Assembly: GCA_035527845.1 (NCBI GenBank)
Contig: DATKZT010000079.1
Location: forward strand, 1-64,000
From: JAUWKC01 sp035527845
Lineage (GTDB): Bacteria; Planctomycetota; Phycisphaerae; Sedimentisphaerales; Anaerobacaceae
Direction of reading: 5' to 3'
Length of the DNA: 64,000 nt
Shown here: positions 46,582 to 56,017 of the stretch, one piece after another
Numbering within the stretch: position 1 is the first letter of the stretch
Layout of the letters: every line of letters starts with the position of its first letter
Made by a program: the position numbers and the translations under genes
Notes under the pieces: model-generated
Database searches by the model: none
What the model saw: the letters and a program-made list of their open reading frames with translations, nothing else
Told to the model about the DNA's origin: nothing

Positions 46582-48096
46582 ATGGCAGAATCTTCTAAGG
46601 CGACTGTATTCCATCTGGACCGGCCGTTCGAGGACAGGACATTCAGGAAGGTCATGGAGGATGCAGGGTATTGCGAGACGGCATTAGCTGAGACGTTGGG
46701 CATATCGTGTGCGCACGAGCGGCAGGACGTGGAGGTTGTCTATCGGCGAGTCAGGACGGACAGCTCTTATAATATCCTTGTCCGGCTGTTCTGGCTGGGC
46801 CGGCCGGTACCCGAATCGGTTGTGCAAAGGGTGCTGCCCGGCTTGAACCTCGAAGAACTGGAAGGAATCGGCCTGCTGGACCATCGGGACCACATGGTCC
46901 GCTCCAATGCCAAGTTGGGACCCTACCACAACTTGCTTCTGGCCAGCGACTTCGGGCCGGAACTTCATCGTGACCTGCCCGCCGACCACGTGCTCGGCGT
47001 GGGCGCCGCATCCGTGACTCTTGCCAATTTGACGGTCCGCCGAAAGGTCGATACCGCACTTGACCTCGGCTGTGGCGCGGGCATACAGGCGTTTCTGGCC
47101 GCCCGTCACGCCGACCACGTCATCGGGACCGATACCAATCCACGCGCACTGAATTTTGCCGAATTCAATGCGAGGCTTAACGCAATAGAGAATGTCAAAT
47201 GGCGGCAGGGTAGTTTCTACGAGCCGGTTGGTGAGCAGCGGTTCGACCTGATAGTAACCAATCCGCCGTTCGTGATTTCGCCGGAATTGCGGTTTGTTTT
47301 TCGAGATACCAACCTTCCGGGCGATGCCGTATCCGAGAAGGTTCTGCGCGGAGCCGGCGAGAAGCTCAACCAAGGCGGTTTTGCCTGCATACTTTTCAAC
47401 TGGCACCATAAGAACGATGAGGATTGGGATTCTCGACCGCGAAGCTGGGTCTGCGACACAGGCTGCGATGCGTGGATGATGTGCTTCAAGTCCACAGAGC
47501 CGTTGGTCTATGCAGCCGACTGGCTGGGCACCAGCGTGGGGCGAAGTTCACCGGCCTACGGACGTTATCTCGACGAGTGGATGGCCTATTATGAAGAGAT
47601 GGGCATCGGCAGAATCAGCGCCGGAGCAATGGTTTTGCGAAGACGAAGCGGACAAGACAATTGGTTCCGAGCCCACGCCATCGACAAAGGCCGCGGCACA
47701 GGCTCCAGTGCCGAACAGATCGAGCGAATATTCGCTGCGGAAGACGTGCTCCAGGCACTCGATGATAAGGCCTTGCTGGAGCAACGTCTGCTTTTTGACA
47801 AGAATCACCTGCTGGAGCACCGGCTGCGAGCTGAAAACGGCCGGTGGGTCCTCTGCGGCGCACACCTGCACGCCTCCGAGGGGATTCCGTTTGCCGGGAA
47901 CGTGGACATGTATATCGCGAACCTCTTGGCCGGCTGCGACGGCCGTCGAACTTTGCGAGAGCTCATCGCGGCAACGGCAGGTCTCTTGAAGGCCAATCCG
48001 GAGCAGCTTACACCCGCCTGTCTGGAAACGGTTCGCAAGCTCATGCAGTCCGGCTTTCTGATTGTGGCGGGCAAGCTGGGTGAGTCGGCCAGGTAG
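46582..48096 (+). CDS. Class I SAM-dependent methyltransferase (PrmC/HemK-like core)
   Basis: A 504-residue protein. The central Rossmann domain has the SAM-binding DLGCGAGIQAFLAA (about 161-174), the acidic VIGTDTNPRAL loop and the NPPF motif (about 227-230) of N-methyltransferases acting on glutamine, adenine or cytosine, as in PrmC. The N-terminal ~150 residues (helical, possibly substrate-binding) and the C-terminal ~180 residues (LLAGCDGRRTLRELIAATAG) are additional domains. ATG 46582 has GGGGAG six bases upstream; in-frame upstream starts at 46552 and 46489 are possible. It lies just before tssH, but a role in the T6SS is only suggested by position. Confidence 0.8.
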   Translation: MAESSKATVFHLDRPFEDRTFRKVMEDAGYCETALAETLGISCAHERQDVEVVYRRVRTDSSYNILVRLFWLGRPVPESVVQRVLPGLNLEELEGIGLLDHRDHMVRSNAKLGPYHNLLLASDFGPELHRDLPADHVLGVGAASVTLANLTVRRKVDTALDLGCGAGIQAFLAARHADHVIGTDTNPRALNFAEFNARLNAIENVKWRQGSFYEPVGEQRFDLIVTNPPFVISPELRFVFRDTNLPGDAVSEKVLRGAGEKLNQGGFACILFNWHHKNDEDWDSRPRSWVCDTGCDAWMMCFKSTEPLVYAADWLGTSVGRSSPAYGRYLDEWMAYYEEMGIGRISAGAMVLRRRSGQDNWFRAHAIDKGRGTGSSAEQIERIFAAEDVLQALDDKALLEQRLLFDKNHLLEHRLRAENGRWVLCGAHLHASEGIPFAGNVDMYIANLLAGCDGRRTLRELIAATAGLLKANPEQLTPACLETVRKLMQSGFLIVAGKLGESAR

Positions 48097-48118
48097 ACCC
48101 TAAGGGTGGGCGTTCCTG

Positions 48119-48157
48119 GGCGAGCGGCGCCCGACTGCCGGCAGCGTCGCCTTTTTT
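48119..48157 (+). terminator. Possible terminator after the methyltransferase gene
   Basis: GGCGA (48119-48123) can pair with TCGCC (48147-48151) around an inner self-complementary CTGCCGGCAG, and TTTTTT follows at 48152-48157. The stem is interrupted, so this is a moderate candidate. Confidence 0.4.
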
Positions 48158-48258
48158 ATCGGCAAGAATGCCCTCGTCGGTCAGTGTCAGGCAAGTTTTC
48201 AGCAAATGATTTCCAATTACTCGCGCCGGGGTTCTGCCCGATCGAGCCGTAAAAAAGA

Positions 48259-48286
48259 TTGACACAGTCGAACAAGCTGGTATAAG
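48259..48286 (+). promoter_or_regulatory. Sigma70 promoter for the tssH-vgrG arm
   Basis: Perfect TTGACA (48259-48264), a 16-base spacer and TATAAG (48281-48286, five of six). Transcription would start near 48293 and give a leader of about 115 bases before tssH. Confidence 0.65.
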
Positions 48287-48409
48287 AGATGGGCAGGCGC
48301 GGCGAGACCGAGCGTCAAAGAACTGCAAATCGGGCGGCGGCTTCGCCCCTGCTTACAGGCTGAAGCCTATGATTAACTGCACAAGCAATAGCGACAAGGG
48401 GATCCAGTA

Positions 48410-51199
48410 ATGGCCGACATAAACCGCGCATCACTATTTGGCAAACTCAACAGTCTTGGCTATAAAGCTATCGAAAGCGCCACAGTCTTCTGTAAGCTGC
48501 GAGGCAACCCGTACGTGGAGCTGGTGCATTGGCTGCACCAGATTATCAAGCTGCCGGATTCGGACATCCACCACATTATACGGCACTTCGACGTGAACCC
48601 CTCGCGTCTTGCGGCGGACATGACCGCCGAGCTGGACCGGCTGCCCCGCGGAGCAACCTCGATATCGGATCTTTCCTCCCACCTTGAAGAAGCAGTCGAG
48701 CGCGGATGGGTTTACGGGAGCCTGCTGTTCGGCGAGTCACAGATCCGCACCGGTCACCTCATCGTCGGCATCCTCAAGACCAGCGGGCTCAAGAACGTTC
48801 TTCTTCGAATCTCGAAGGAATTCGACAAAATCAAGCTCGAACAGTTGACGGACGGGTTTGCGAAAATAGTCGGCGGCTCCCCGGAGGAATCGCTGGCAGC
48901 AACCGACGGCAGCAGCTTCAAGGCACAGTCGGAAGCTGCCGCTGCTGCCGGAGAAATGGCGCCGGCTGCCATGGGTAAGCAGGAAGCATTATCGCGGTTC
49001 TCGGTCGACCTTACTGAAAAAGCACGCAGTGGGGAGATGGATCCCATAGTCGGGCGAGATGGTGAAATCAGGCAGATTGTCGATATCCTGATGCGCCGGC
49101 GTCAGAACAATCCGATTCTCACCGGCGAGGCGGGAGTTGGCAAGACAGCGGTCGTCGAAGGCTTTGCCCAGAGAATATCAGCGGGCGACGTGCCGCCATC
49201 GTTAAAAGATGTCTCCGTGCGCGTGCTGGACGTGGGTCTGCTGCAGGCCGGCGCCAGTATGAAAGGAGAGTTCGAAAATCGCCTGCGTCAGGTCATTGAG
49301 GAGGTGCAAAGCTCACCCAAACCCATAATTCTGTTCATCGACGAAGCTCATACTCTTATCGGTGCCGGCGGGGCGGCAGGCACCGGAGATGCCGCAAATC
49401 TGCTCAAGCCCGCCCTGGCTCGGGGTACTTTGCGCACAATTGCCGCCACCACGTGGTCCGAGTACAAGAAGTACATAGAGAAGGACCCGGCGCTTACCCG
49501 CAGATTCCAGGTGGTCAAGGTCGACGAGCCCGAAGAAGAGAGGGCGTTAATCATGATGAGGGCGCTGGCCTGCAACCTTGAGAGACATCACCGGGTTCAA
49601 ATCCTGGATGAGGCGCTGGAGGCTGCGGTCCGGCTTTCGCACCGGTATATCCCCGAGCGTCAGCTGCCGGACAAGGCGGTTAGTCTGACCGACACGGCCT
49701 GTGCGAGAGTGGCCATAAGCCAACATGCGGTGCCTCCGGAATTGGACGACTGCCGTCGGCGAATTCAGGCATTGGAAACAGAGATGGAAATCATCGGCCG
49801 AGAAACCGCCACCGGTGTGGACCACAGGAAGCGCGAGTCTGAAATAACCGATAAGCTTGAGCTCGAAACAAAAAGACGCGCTGAGCTGGAAGATCGCTGG
49901 TCAAAGGAAAAGGTCTTGGTTGACTCTATTCTGGATATCCGCGCAAAACTGCGCAAGAGCGGCGAAGGAACGATTGAACAGTCAGAACAGGCCGAGAAAA
50001 AAGGCCCCAAGACGAAAAAGGAGCCGAAGCAGGTAACCGTAGCTGACGTCCCTGCCGCCAAATCCGCCGAGACAACCGGAGAAAAAACGAGCGCCGAAGA
50101 GCAATTCGACAGAGAAGAATTGCTAAGGCAGCTCAAGGACCAGCAGGGACAGCTCAAGGACCTGCAGGGTGAGAGGCCCTTGATTCTACCGTGCGTCGAT
50201 GCCCAGGCGGTCGGTTCGGTGGTGGCCGATTGGACGGGAATTCCCGTCGGCGGAATGGTTAAGAATGAGATCGAAGCGGTTCTGCATCTGGATGACAAGC
50301 TCCGCCAACGTGTTATAGGCCAGGACCACGCGCTGGCGGCAGTCGCCAAGCGTATCAAGACCGCGCGCGCCGGAATAGAAAATCCCAATCGACCAATTGC
50401 GGTTATGTTCCTGGTGGGTCCAAGCGGCGTGGGCAAAACCGAAACGGCGCTTGCCCTGGCGGAAGCTTTGTACGGCGGTGAGAACAACCTGATTACCATC
50501 AATATGAGCGAGTTCCAGGAAGCTCACACCGTTTCCACTCTAAAAGGCTCGCCTCCCGGGTATGTCGGTTACGGCGAAGGCGGCGTCCTGACCGAAGCGG
50601 TGCGCCGACGCCCATACAGCATTGTACTGCTTGACGAGGTGGAAAAAGCCCATCGTGACGTCCACGAGATATTCTTCCAGGTGTTCGACAAAGGGCAGAT
50701 GGAAGATGCTGAGGGACGCCTCATTGATTTCAGAAATACAATCATCCTGCTGACCAGCAATGTCGGCACTGACCTGATTATGGATATGTGCAAAGACCCG
50801 AAGCTAATGCCCGACCCCGATGGCGTGTGCAAGGCCCTGCGCAAACCGTTGCTTCAGGTCTTTCCGGCCGCTCTGCTTGGTCGGCTTGTCGTTGTGCCTT
50901 ATTATCCGATCAGCGACGAGACACTAAGGCTTATCATTCGGCTACAACTGGGCCGGATTGGTCGCCGCACCATGCAGAACCACAAGATACCATTTACGTA
51001 CGATGACAAAGTCGTTGAGCTTATCGCGGGCCGTTGTACCGAAGTTGAAAGCGGCGCCCGAACGGTTGACGCTATTCTGACTAATACTCTGCTGCCGGAA
51101 ATCAGTCAGGAACTCCTGACCCGGCTTATGGAAGGGAAAACTGCAAAACGTGTGCATGTGGGAGCCAAAGACAGCGAGTTCACCTATTCGTTTGACTAA
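48410..51199 (+). CDS. tssH: T6SS ATPase TssH (ClpV)
   Basis: A 929-residue hexameric AAA+ unfoldase that disassembles the contracted sheath. The N-domain (residues 1-150) is the ClpV type, with NPYVELVHWLHQII. The first AAA+ module has Walker A GEAGVGKT (239-246) and Walker B ILFIDEAHTLIGAGG, and the second has Walker A GPSGVGKT (about 670-677) and SIVLLDEVEKAH. ERPLILPCVDAQAVGSVVAD WTGIP (split here) marks the ClpV/ClpB junction. The middle region is extended by a charged, lysine/alanine-rich insert (about 525-580). GGGGAT precedes the ATG. It begins the second main transcription unit of the plus arm, followed by vgrG. Confidence 0.96.
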   Translation: MADINRASLFGKLNSLGYKAIESATVFCKLRGNPYVELVHWLHQIIKLPDSDIHHIIRHFDVNPSRLAADMTAELDRLPRGATSISDLSSHLEEAVERGWVYGSLLFGESQIRTGHLIVGILKTSGLKNVLLRISKEFDKIKLEQLTDGFAKIVGGSPEESLAATDGSSFKAQSEAAAAAGEMAPAAMGKQEALSRFSVDLTEKARSGEMDPIVGRDGEIRQIVDILMRRRQNNPILTGEAGVGKTAVVEGFAQRISAGDVPPSLKDVSVRVLDVGLLQAGASMKGEFENRLRQVIEEVQSSPKPIILFIDEAHTLIGAGGAAGTGDAANLLKPALARGTLRTIAATTWSEYKKYIEKDPALTRRFQVVKVDEPEEERALIMMRALACNLERHHRVQILDEALEAAVRLSHRYIPERQLPDKAVSLTDTACARVAISQHAVPPELDDCRRRIQALETEMEIIGRETATGVDHRKRESEITDKLELETKRRAELEDRWSKEKVLVDSILDIRAKLRKSGEGTIEQSEQAEKKGPKTKKEPKQVTVADVPAAKSAETTGEKTSAEEQFDREELLRQLKDQQGQLKDLQGERPLILPCVDAQAVGSVVADWTGIPVGGMVKNEIEAVLHLDDKLRQRVIGQDHALAAVAKRIKTARAGIENPNRPIAVMFLVGPSGVGKTETALALAEALYGGENNLITINMSEFQEAHTVSTLKGSPPGYVGYGEGGVLTEAVRRRPYSIVLLDEVEKAHRDVHEIFFQVFDKGQMEDAEGRLIDFRNTIILLTSNVGTDLIMDMCKDPKLMPDPDGVCKALRKPLLQVFPAALLGRLVVVPYYPISDETLRLIIRLQLGRIGRRTMQNHKIPFTYDDKVVELIAGRCTEVESGARTVDAILTNTLLPEISQELLTRLMEGKTAKRVHVGAKDSEFTYSFD

Positions 51200-51306
51200 G
51201 CCACAAGTGTGGCGACGCAGAACAGATAAAAGGCCGGCGCTTGTAAGAACAGAGCACAGGCGCAGGTTAAAGTGTCCCTTATATGAAATAGGCTGACATT
51301 ACGAAA

Positions 51307-53400
51307 ATGGCTGAGAAACCCGCGCAACAACATAGAGAGGCTGAAGTAATAACCCCCTTGGGCAAGGACGTTGTCCTGCTGACGAGCATGTCGGGCGCCG
51401 AGCGGCTCGGCCGGCTCTTCGAATATCAGTTGGAGCTGGCCAGCACGAACCATCAAATAAACGCTGCTGATATCGTCGGTCAGAACGTAAGTATCCGCCT
51501 TGATCTGCCGGCAGGTGAACCTCGCTATTTCAATGGTTTTGTAAGCTGCTTTACACAGGCGCCGGCGTCGGGCCGACTTGCCCGCTATCGTGCAACCGTT
51601 GTGCCGTGGCTTTGGTTTCTGACCCGAACCGCGGACTGCCGAATCTTCCAGGAGAAGAAAGTCCCGGATATTATCAAGGAAGTGTTCAGAAATCACGGGC
51701 TCACGGACTTCGAGGACCGTCTGAGCGGTAAATACCGTGTGTGGGAATACTGCGTGCAGTACCGCGAAACAGACTTTGACTTCGTCAGTCGCCTCATGGA
51801 ACAGGAGGGCATGTACTATTTCTTCGAGCACGACAACGGCAAGCATATAATGGTTTTGGCCGATTCTCCCAGTGCTCATGAGGCTTATCCTGAGTATGAC
51901 ACAATCAAGTATGGGCCTGCCGATGAGAGAGTTGCAGATGAGCGATATGTCACGGCCTGGACTATCGAGACCCGTGTTCAACCTGGCTCTTATGCGTTGA
52001 AGGATTTCGATTTCAAGAATACAAGAAAGGACCTGTTGGCAAGGGCGCAAGTTGCCCGTCCGCATGAGGGGGCGGATTTCGAAATTTATGATTATCCCGG
52101 TGAATACACCGAGACCAATGAAGGGGAAAACTACGCAAAAATACGCATCGAGGAGCTGCAGGCCCAGTATGAAGTAATCTCGGCGGCTTCCGATGCCCGT
52201 GGTATCTGCACAGGCTGCACGTTCTCCCTTACAGAGCATCCCCGCGCCGACCAGAACCGCGAATACATGGTTACCTCAGCAGAGTACAAGGTGGACATGG
52301 GCGAATTTTACTCTGCTGGTGAGGGAAGCGGCGAGCTCGATTACTCGGTCAGCTTTACCGCTATCTATGCGAAGCAGCCGTTTCATGCGCCCCGCACTAC
52401 GCCCAAACCCTCTATTCCGGGTCCGCAGACCGCGATAGTTGTCGGCTCTTCCAAGGAGGAGATTGACACCGACGAGCATGGCCGCGTCAAGGTACAGTTC
52501 CACTGGGACCGTTACGGCAAGTGCGACCAAAACAGCTCCTGCTGGATAAGGGTGGCACAGATCTGGGCCGGCAAGAAATGGGGGGCGATGTATATTCCTC
52601 GTATCGGCCAAGAAGTCATCGTTGAATTTCTTGAAGGCGACCCGGACCAGCCGATCATAACCGGCAGGGTCTATAACGGCCAGGCCATGCCGCCATACGA
52701 CCTGCCATCCAATAAGACGATGTCAACGCTCAAATCCAATTCCAGCAAGGGTGGCAAAGGCTTCAACGAAATCCGCTTCGAGGACAAGACTGGCGAGGAG
52801 CAAATCTTCATCCACGCCGAGAAGAACAAGGATATCCGTGTCAAGAACGACGCAAAGGAGTGGATTGGGAAGGACCGGCACCTGATTGTCAAAGGCGACC
52901 AACTCGAGGAAGTCGGCGGCGACAAACATCTGACCGTGAAAGGAGACCAAAACGAAAAGATTAAAGGAAGCGTTTCTCTTGATGCGGGGATGGACTTGCA
53001 GCAGAAGGTGGGCATGAAATATGGGCTGGAAGCCGGCATGGACGTCCATATCAAGGGTGGAATGAAGGTGATCATTGAGGCCGGTGTGCAGTTGAGCCTA
53101 AAAGCAGCCGGAGGTTTTGTGGATATTGGTCCGGCTGGTGTGGCCATTTCCGGACCGATGGTAATGATCAACAGCGGTGGTGCGGCCGGTGCGGGTTCCG
53201 GCTGTTCACCGGATGCCGCCAAGCTGCCCAAGGAAGCCGACACCGCAGAGCCGGGGCAGGTGAGCGAGCCGCCCAAGGCCCCCAAACCGCCTGCACCGGT
53301 GAAGTTCAGCCCGCAGGCGACCACGCTCCAAGAGGCGGCAAAAGACGGCACGCCTTTCTGTGAAGAGTGTGAAAAAGCAAAGAAGCAGCAGGCCGGATAG
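51307..53400 (+). CDS. vgrG: T6SS spike protein VgrG (TssI)
   Basis: A 697-residue trimeric spike. The gp27-like part opens with PLGKDVVLLTSMSGAERLG and includes FVSRLMEQEGMYYFFEHD. The gp5 OB-fold carries VKVQFHWDRYGKCD and SCWIRVAQIWAGKKWGAMYI, and PRIGQEVIVEFLEGDPDQPI is the diagnostic motif. A beta-helix of short repeats follows (IVKGDQLEEVGGDKHLTVKG). A proline-rich tail ends in GTPFCEECEKAKKQQAG, which is likely to be the docking site for the adaptor or cargo encoded next. No extra enzymatic domain is fused. The ribosome-binding site is weak. Confidence 0.96.
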   Translation: MAEKPAQQHREAEVITPLGKDVVLLTSMSGAERLGRLFEYQLELASTNHQINAADIVGQNVSIRLDLPAGEPRYFNGFVSCFTQAPASGRLARYRATVVPWLWFLTRTADCRIFQEKKVPDIIKEVFRNHGLTDFEDRLSGKYRVWEYCVQYRETDFDFVSRLMEQEGMYYFFEHDNGKHIMVLADSPSAHEAYPEYDTIKYGPADERVADERYVTAWTIETRVQPGSYALKDFDFKNTRKDLLARAQVARPHEGADFEIYDYPGEYTETNEGENYAKIRIEELQAQYEVISAASDARGICTGCTFSLTEHPRADQNREYMVTSAEYKVDMGEFYSAGEGSGELDYSVSFTAIYAKQPFHAPRTTPKPSIPGPQTAIVVGSSKEEIDTDEHGRVKVQFHWDRYGKCDQNSSCWIRVAQIWAGKKWGAMYIPRIGQEVIVEFLEGDPDQPIITGRVYNGQAMPPYDLPSNKTMSTLKSNSSKGGKGFNEIRFEDKTGEEQIFIHAEKNKDIRVKNDAKEWIGKDRHLIVKGDQLEEVGGDKHLTVKGDQNEKIKGSVSLDAGMDLQQKVGMKYGLEAGMDVHIKGGMKVIIEAGVQLSLKAAGGFVDIGPAGVAISGPMVMINSGGAAGAGSGCSPDAAKLPKEADTAEPGQVSEPPKAPKPPAPVKFSPQATTLQEAAKDGTPFCEECEKAKKQQAG

Positions 53401-53426
53401 CGAATCACCGGATTTCGGAGAATTTG

Positions 53427-53972
53427 ATGAGCGAAAAAGTTGTAACCAGGTCGCTTGTCCAACATTTGTTTTCACAACCTGAGACCAGCTTGTACACAGT
53501 CCTTGATGGTGCGTCCGTCCCGGAGCTGCCGCAGATACTCTGGGAGCACGAACCAGAGCATATTTGCCTCTACCGCGGCGAGCTTGAGCCGGATATGGCC
53601 GCAGTCGCACCCTACCTGGTCAAACTCGAATATGACCACCCCTGCACTAAACTGGTATGTGAGCAAGGCTGGGGCAAACATTGGGGCATCTTCGTAATTA
53701 CGCCTGTTGAAGTGGATATCCGCATGCTGCGCGGGCACTTTCGCAGGTTTTTGATGGTCTATGACCCGGATGGAAAGCTTATATATTTTCGCTACTATGA
53801 CCCGCGCGTGCTCAGGGTGTACTTGCCGACCTGCAATGCTGAGGAGATAAGGATCGTCTTTGGCCCGATAAGTTCCTATGTGCTTGAGGACGAAGACCCG
53901 TCCGTACTTTTGCGGTTTTCGTCCGATGCCGAAAGGGTCCGGGACGAAAAAGTACCACTTGCACAAGTGTAG
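53427..53972 (+). CDS. DUF4123 T6SS adaptor/chaperone
   Basis: A 181-residue protein of the DUF4123 family, cytoplasmic adaptors (Tec/Tap) that load effectors on the C-terminus of a cognate VgrG. SLYTVLDGASVPELPQIL, LEPDMAAVAPYLVKLE, and WGIFVITPVEVDIRMLRGHF with VYDPDGKLIYFRYYDPRVL are the family pattern. ATG 53427 has CGGAG six bases upstream. It follows vgrG by 26 bases and precedes a small T6SS-associated gene and the candidate cargo gene at 54504, which is the usual order vgrG-adaptor-effector. Confidence 0.92.
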   Translation: MSEKVVTRSLVQHLFSQPETSLYTVLDGASVPELPQILWEHEPEHICLYRGELEPDMAAVAPYLVKLEYDHPCTKLVCEQGWGKHWGIFVITPVEVDIRMLRGHFRRFLMVYDPDGKLIYFRYYDPRVLRVYLPTCNAEEIRIVFGPISSYVLEDEDPSVLLRFSSDAERVRDEKVPLAQV

Positions 53973-53990
53973 TAAGTAACCGAGTAAAAC

Positions 53991-54470
53991 ATGCTAACAA
54001 TTCGCAAAGAGCAGACCGACAAATTCGGGCCGCAGGCCGCAAAGACCTTCGAACCGACTCCGACCCCCACCTTTAGAATGTTGCATATCCGCAAAGAACA
54101 AATAGACGTCTTTCAGCAACAGGCAGAAATTAACTTCGTCGACTATGTTGCAAAACAACTCCGCAACAACCATGCCGAAGCCGTGAAGGATGTGCTCGAA
54201 GACAAGTTCTATAAAAGGATAGAGTACGGGATACGACGCGCCAGGGAATATGGACTTACATGGAAGAACAACCTCAGCACGTTTGTGACACTCATGTTCG
54301 TGATTGCCCCGGATTTCGACCGGTCCCCCTCGTTTCGGAGGTATCTGACAGCCGAGAGTGTGCCGCCAAACGATAGAATGGACGTGCTACTCAGAGAAAC
54401 AACTGAGAACGACTGGCAGAACGCCCAAAAAGCCTCCGCGCCGAACAACTGGCCGGAGGATATGCTCTAA
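53991..54470 (+). CDS. Small T6SS-associated protein with duplicated N-terminal motif
   Basis: A 159-residue cytoplasmic protein. From residue 30 it resembles a small family often found beside vgrG/DUF4123 genes (IRKEQxxxF ... YVAKQLR ... RRAREYGLTWKNNLSTFVTLMFV ... DF). The first 29 residues (MLTIRKEQTDKFGPQA) are a partial copy of residues 30-45 (MLHIRKEQIDVFQQQA), joined by a proline/threonine linker (EPTPTPT), so the N-terminal motif is duplicated. Translation could also start at Met30. Function of the family is unknown; a role in effector loading or maturation is inferred from position only. Confidence 0.7.
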   Translation: MLTIRKEQTDKFGPQAAKTFEPTPTPTFRMLHIRKEQIDVFQQQAEINFVDYVAKQLRNNHAEAVKDVLEDKFYKRIEYGIRRAREYGLTWKNNLSTFVTLMFVIAPDFDRSPSFRRYLTAESVPPNDRMDVLLRETTENDWQNAQKASAPNNWPEDML

Positions 54471-54503
54471 AGCGAAACAGTGTAAACTGAAGGAAGAAAA
54501 CCT

Positions 54504-56009
54504 ATGGCTTTCCATTGCAGCCAATGCGGTGTAGTCATTGTGCCAGTAGCCGGGCAAATGTGTAGGCGCTGCAAGGCGATGGAAGACCACAAAAAGGCAC
54601 CAAAGGAGGACGTCTCGGCCAAAAAAGAATGTCCACTGTCTACGCTGATCGTCAAGGTAAAGACCAGCAAGGGCAAGCGGGTTGGCCAAGCCGAAGTGAA
54701 AGTATTGAAGGGCACTAAACAGGTCTCGGCCGGTCCGACAAATGATGCTAAGGGCGAATACGACACCGGCAAGGTCCTCCAGGCGGACAGTTACACGATC
54801 AAGGTGAAGCGTAAATGCCACAAGCCGAAGGAGGCGGAGAAAACCAACGTCCCCCTCGGTGAGAACGACAAGAAGGAAGTGGAGCTTACGCTTGACCCGT
54901 ACGAAATCAAGATCACTGCAAAAAAAGCAAGCTACACTGTGGTGGTCGACAAAAGCGGGAACGAGGTGCCTGCTCATCCAATCCTTGAGTTTGAGATCAC
55001 GGGTGGGCCACCTAATCATTTCTTTGATATTCAGTTGTCACGCGATTTGGCCGCCGGGCTTACGGGTGGGCCCGGATTGGGTGGCGCCTGGGACGAGAAA
55101 GCCTCGCGGGACGACCGTGTAGGCAAAACACTTTTCAGCAGTTGGTCAAATGACGAAAAACTTCAGCTGGACCCTAGTGGCAAGACGACGTACAAGATGC
55201 CGCTGGAGTGGTGGCGTGATTTGGCCCGCATTACCAGAGACCATTTCGACAAAAAGGATTTCTACTACCGTGTACTTGCCATGGACGACGACAAATCAGC
55301 GCCTTGTGCGCAGTCCGCACCTGACGGCGGCGCCTCCGCACACAAGGTGCAGGTGAAGAACAATCTACAGAGTTTTACCTTCACAGATAGCGGGTACACC
55401 CAGGCAGGAGACGAGGCGAAAAAAAACGTCCGCTTCGAGTTCACCGTACGCGAGAACGATACAGGTGAGATGTACACCTTTGTCCAATGGAAAAAGGGAA
55501 CCTCAAGAAACTGGTCTGACGACACGAATTGGGAATACAATAAGGTCAAGGATTATCTGCTCGTACACAAAGCCAACATGCCCGAGTGGTCTATCGACAG
55601 GTTAGAGACCAATCCACGATACTGGAATGGCCCCGAGTTTGAAGGTGCTGGAAACAAGACTGGTTATTGCACAGATAAGCCGAACTTGGTGGTTTGGGAT
55701 GGGGATGTGGCAGCTTTCAGATGTTACGATTTCGATACTCGAGTGCATTTGAATTTTGAGGTACCCGCAATTGTTACCGTCACCAAGAAAGAACCGGATC
55801 CTTGTCCGAGCGGCGTTTATGATATCGTCATTGGAAAACTTGCCGATCCGCAGCCAGTAATCTTAGACCATCATGCATGGAGCTGTCGTATTCTACTCAC
55901 AAGAAGGCAGGAGGAGGTGAAGCAAAAGTTTTTGCCATGGGTACTGTCCGGATTCAAGAAAAAATATAGAGACGTCTACGATATGACACACCCAGTTACG
56001 TATCCGTGA
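54504..56009 (+). CDS. Candidate T6SS cargo protein with N-terminal zinc-knuckle
   Basis: A 501-residue protein of unknown family. Residues 4-26 hold two cysteine pairs (FHCSQCG and CRRCK), a likely zinc knuckle, then a lysine-rich linker. Residues about 45-130 look like a small beta-sandwich of the carboxypeptidase-regulatory/SpaA type (STLIVKVKTSKGKRVGQAEV). The rest is beta-rich with several tryptophans (KMPLEWWRDLARI, TSRNWSDDTNWEY) and a C-terminal histidine/tryptophan segment (VILDHHAWSCRILL). No catalytic motif is recognised. It has no signal peptide, follows vgrG-DUF4123, and is followed at once by a lipoprotein gene, the classic order of T6SS effector and immunity genes. The effector role is inference. 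Confidence 0.65.
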   Translation: MAFHCSQCGVVIVPVAGQMCRRCKAMEDHKKAPKEDVSAKKECPLSTLIVKVKTSKGKRVGQAEVKVLKGTKQVSAGPTNDAKGEYDTGKVLQADSYTIKVKRKCHKPKEAEKTNVPLGENDKKEVELTLDPYEIKITAKKASYTVVVDKSGNEVPAHPILEFEITGGPPNHFFDIQLSRDLAAGLTGGPGLGGAWDEKASRDDRVGKTLFSSWSNDEKLQLDPSGKTTYKMPLEWWRDLARITRDHFDKKDFYYRVLAMDDDKSAPCAQSAPDGGASAHKVQVKNNLQSFTFTDSGYTQAGDEAKKNVRFEFTVRENDTGEMYTFVQWKKGTSRNWSDDTNWEYNKVKDYLLVHKANMPEWSIDRLETNPRYWNGPEFEGAGNKTGYCTDKPNLVVWDGDVAAFRCYDFDTRVHLNFEVPAIVTVTKKEPDPCPSGVYDIVIGKLADPQPVILDHHAWSCRILLTRRQEEVKQKFLPWVLSGFKKKYRDVYDMTHPVTYP

Positions 56010-56017
56010 GGATTGAC

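Larger units (their letters stand above)
48097..48409. other. Intergenic region with the tssH promoter
   Basis: It holds a weak GC-rich hairpin followed by six T (48119-48157) after the methyltransferase gene, and a good promoter (48259-48286) for tssH. No small gene is seen. Confidence 0.55.

Noticed and set aside
51196..52239. Long minus-strand open frame (347 codons)
   Set aside because: It lies wholly antisense to tssH end and vgrG, whose plus-strand frames match known families; the antisense translation shows no domain.
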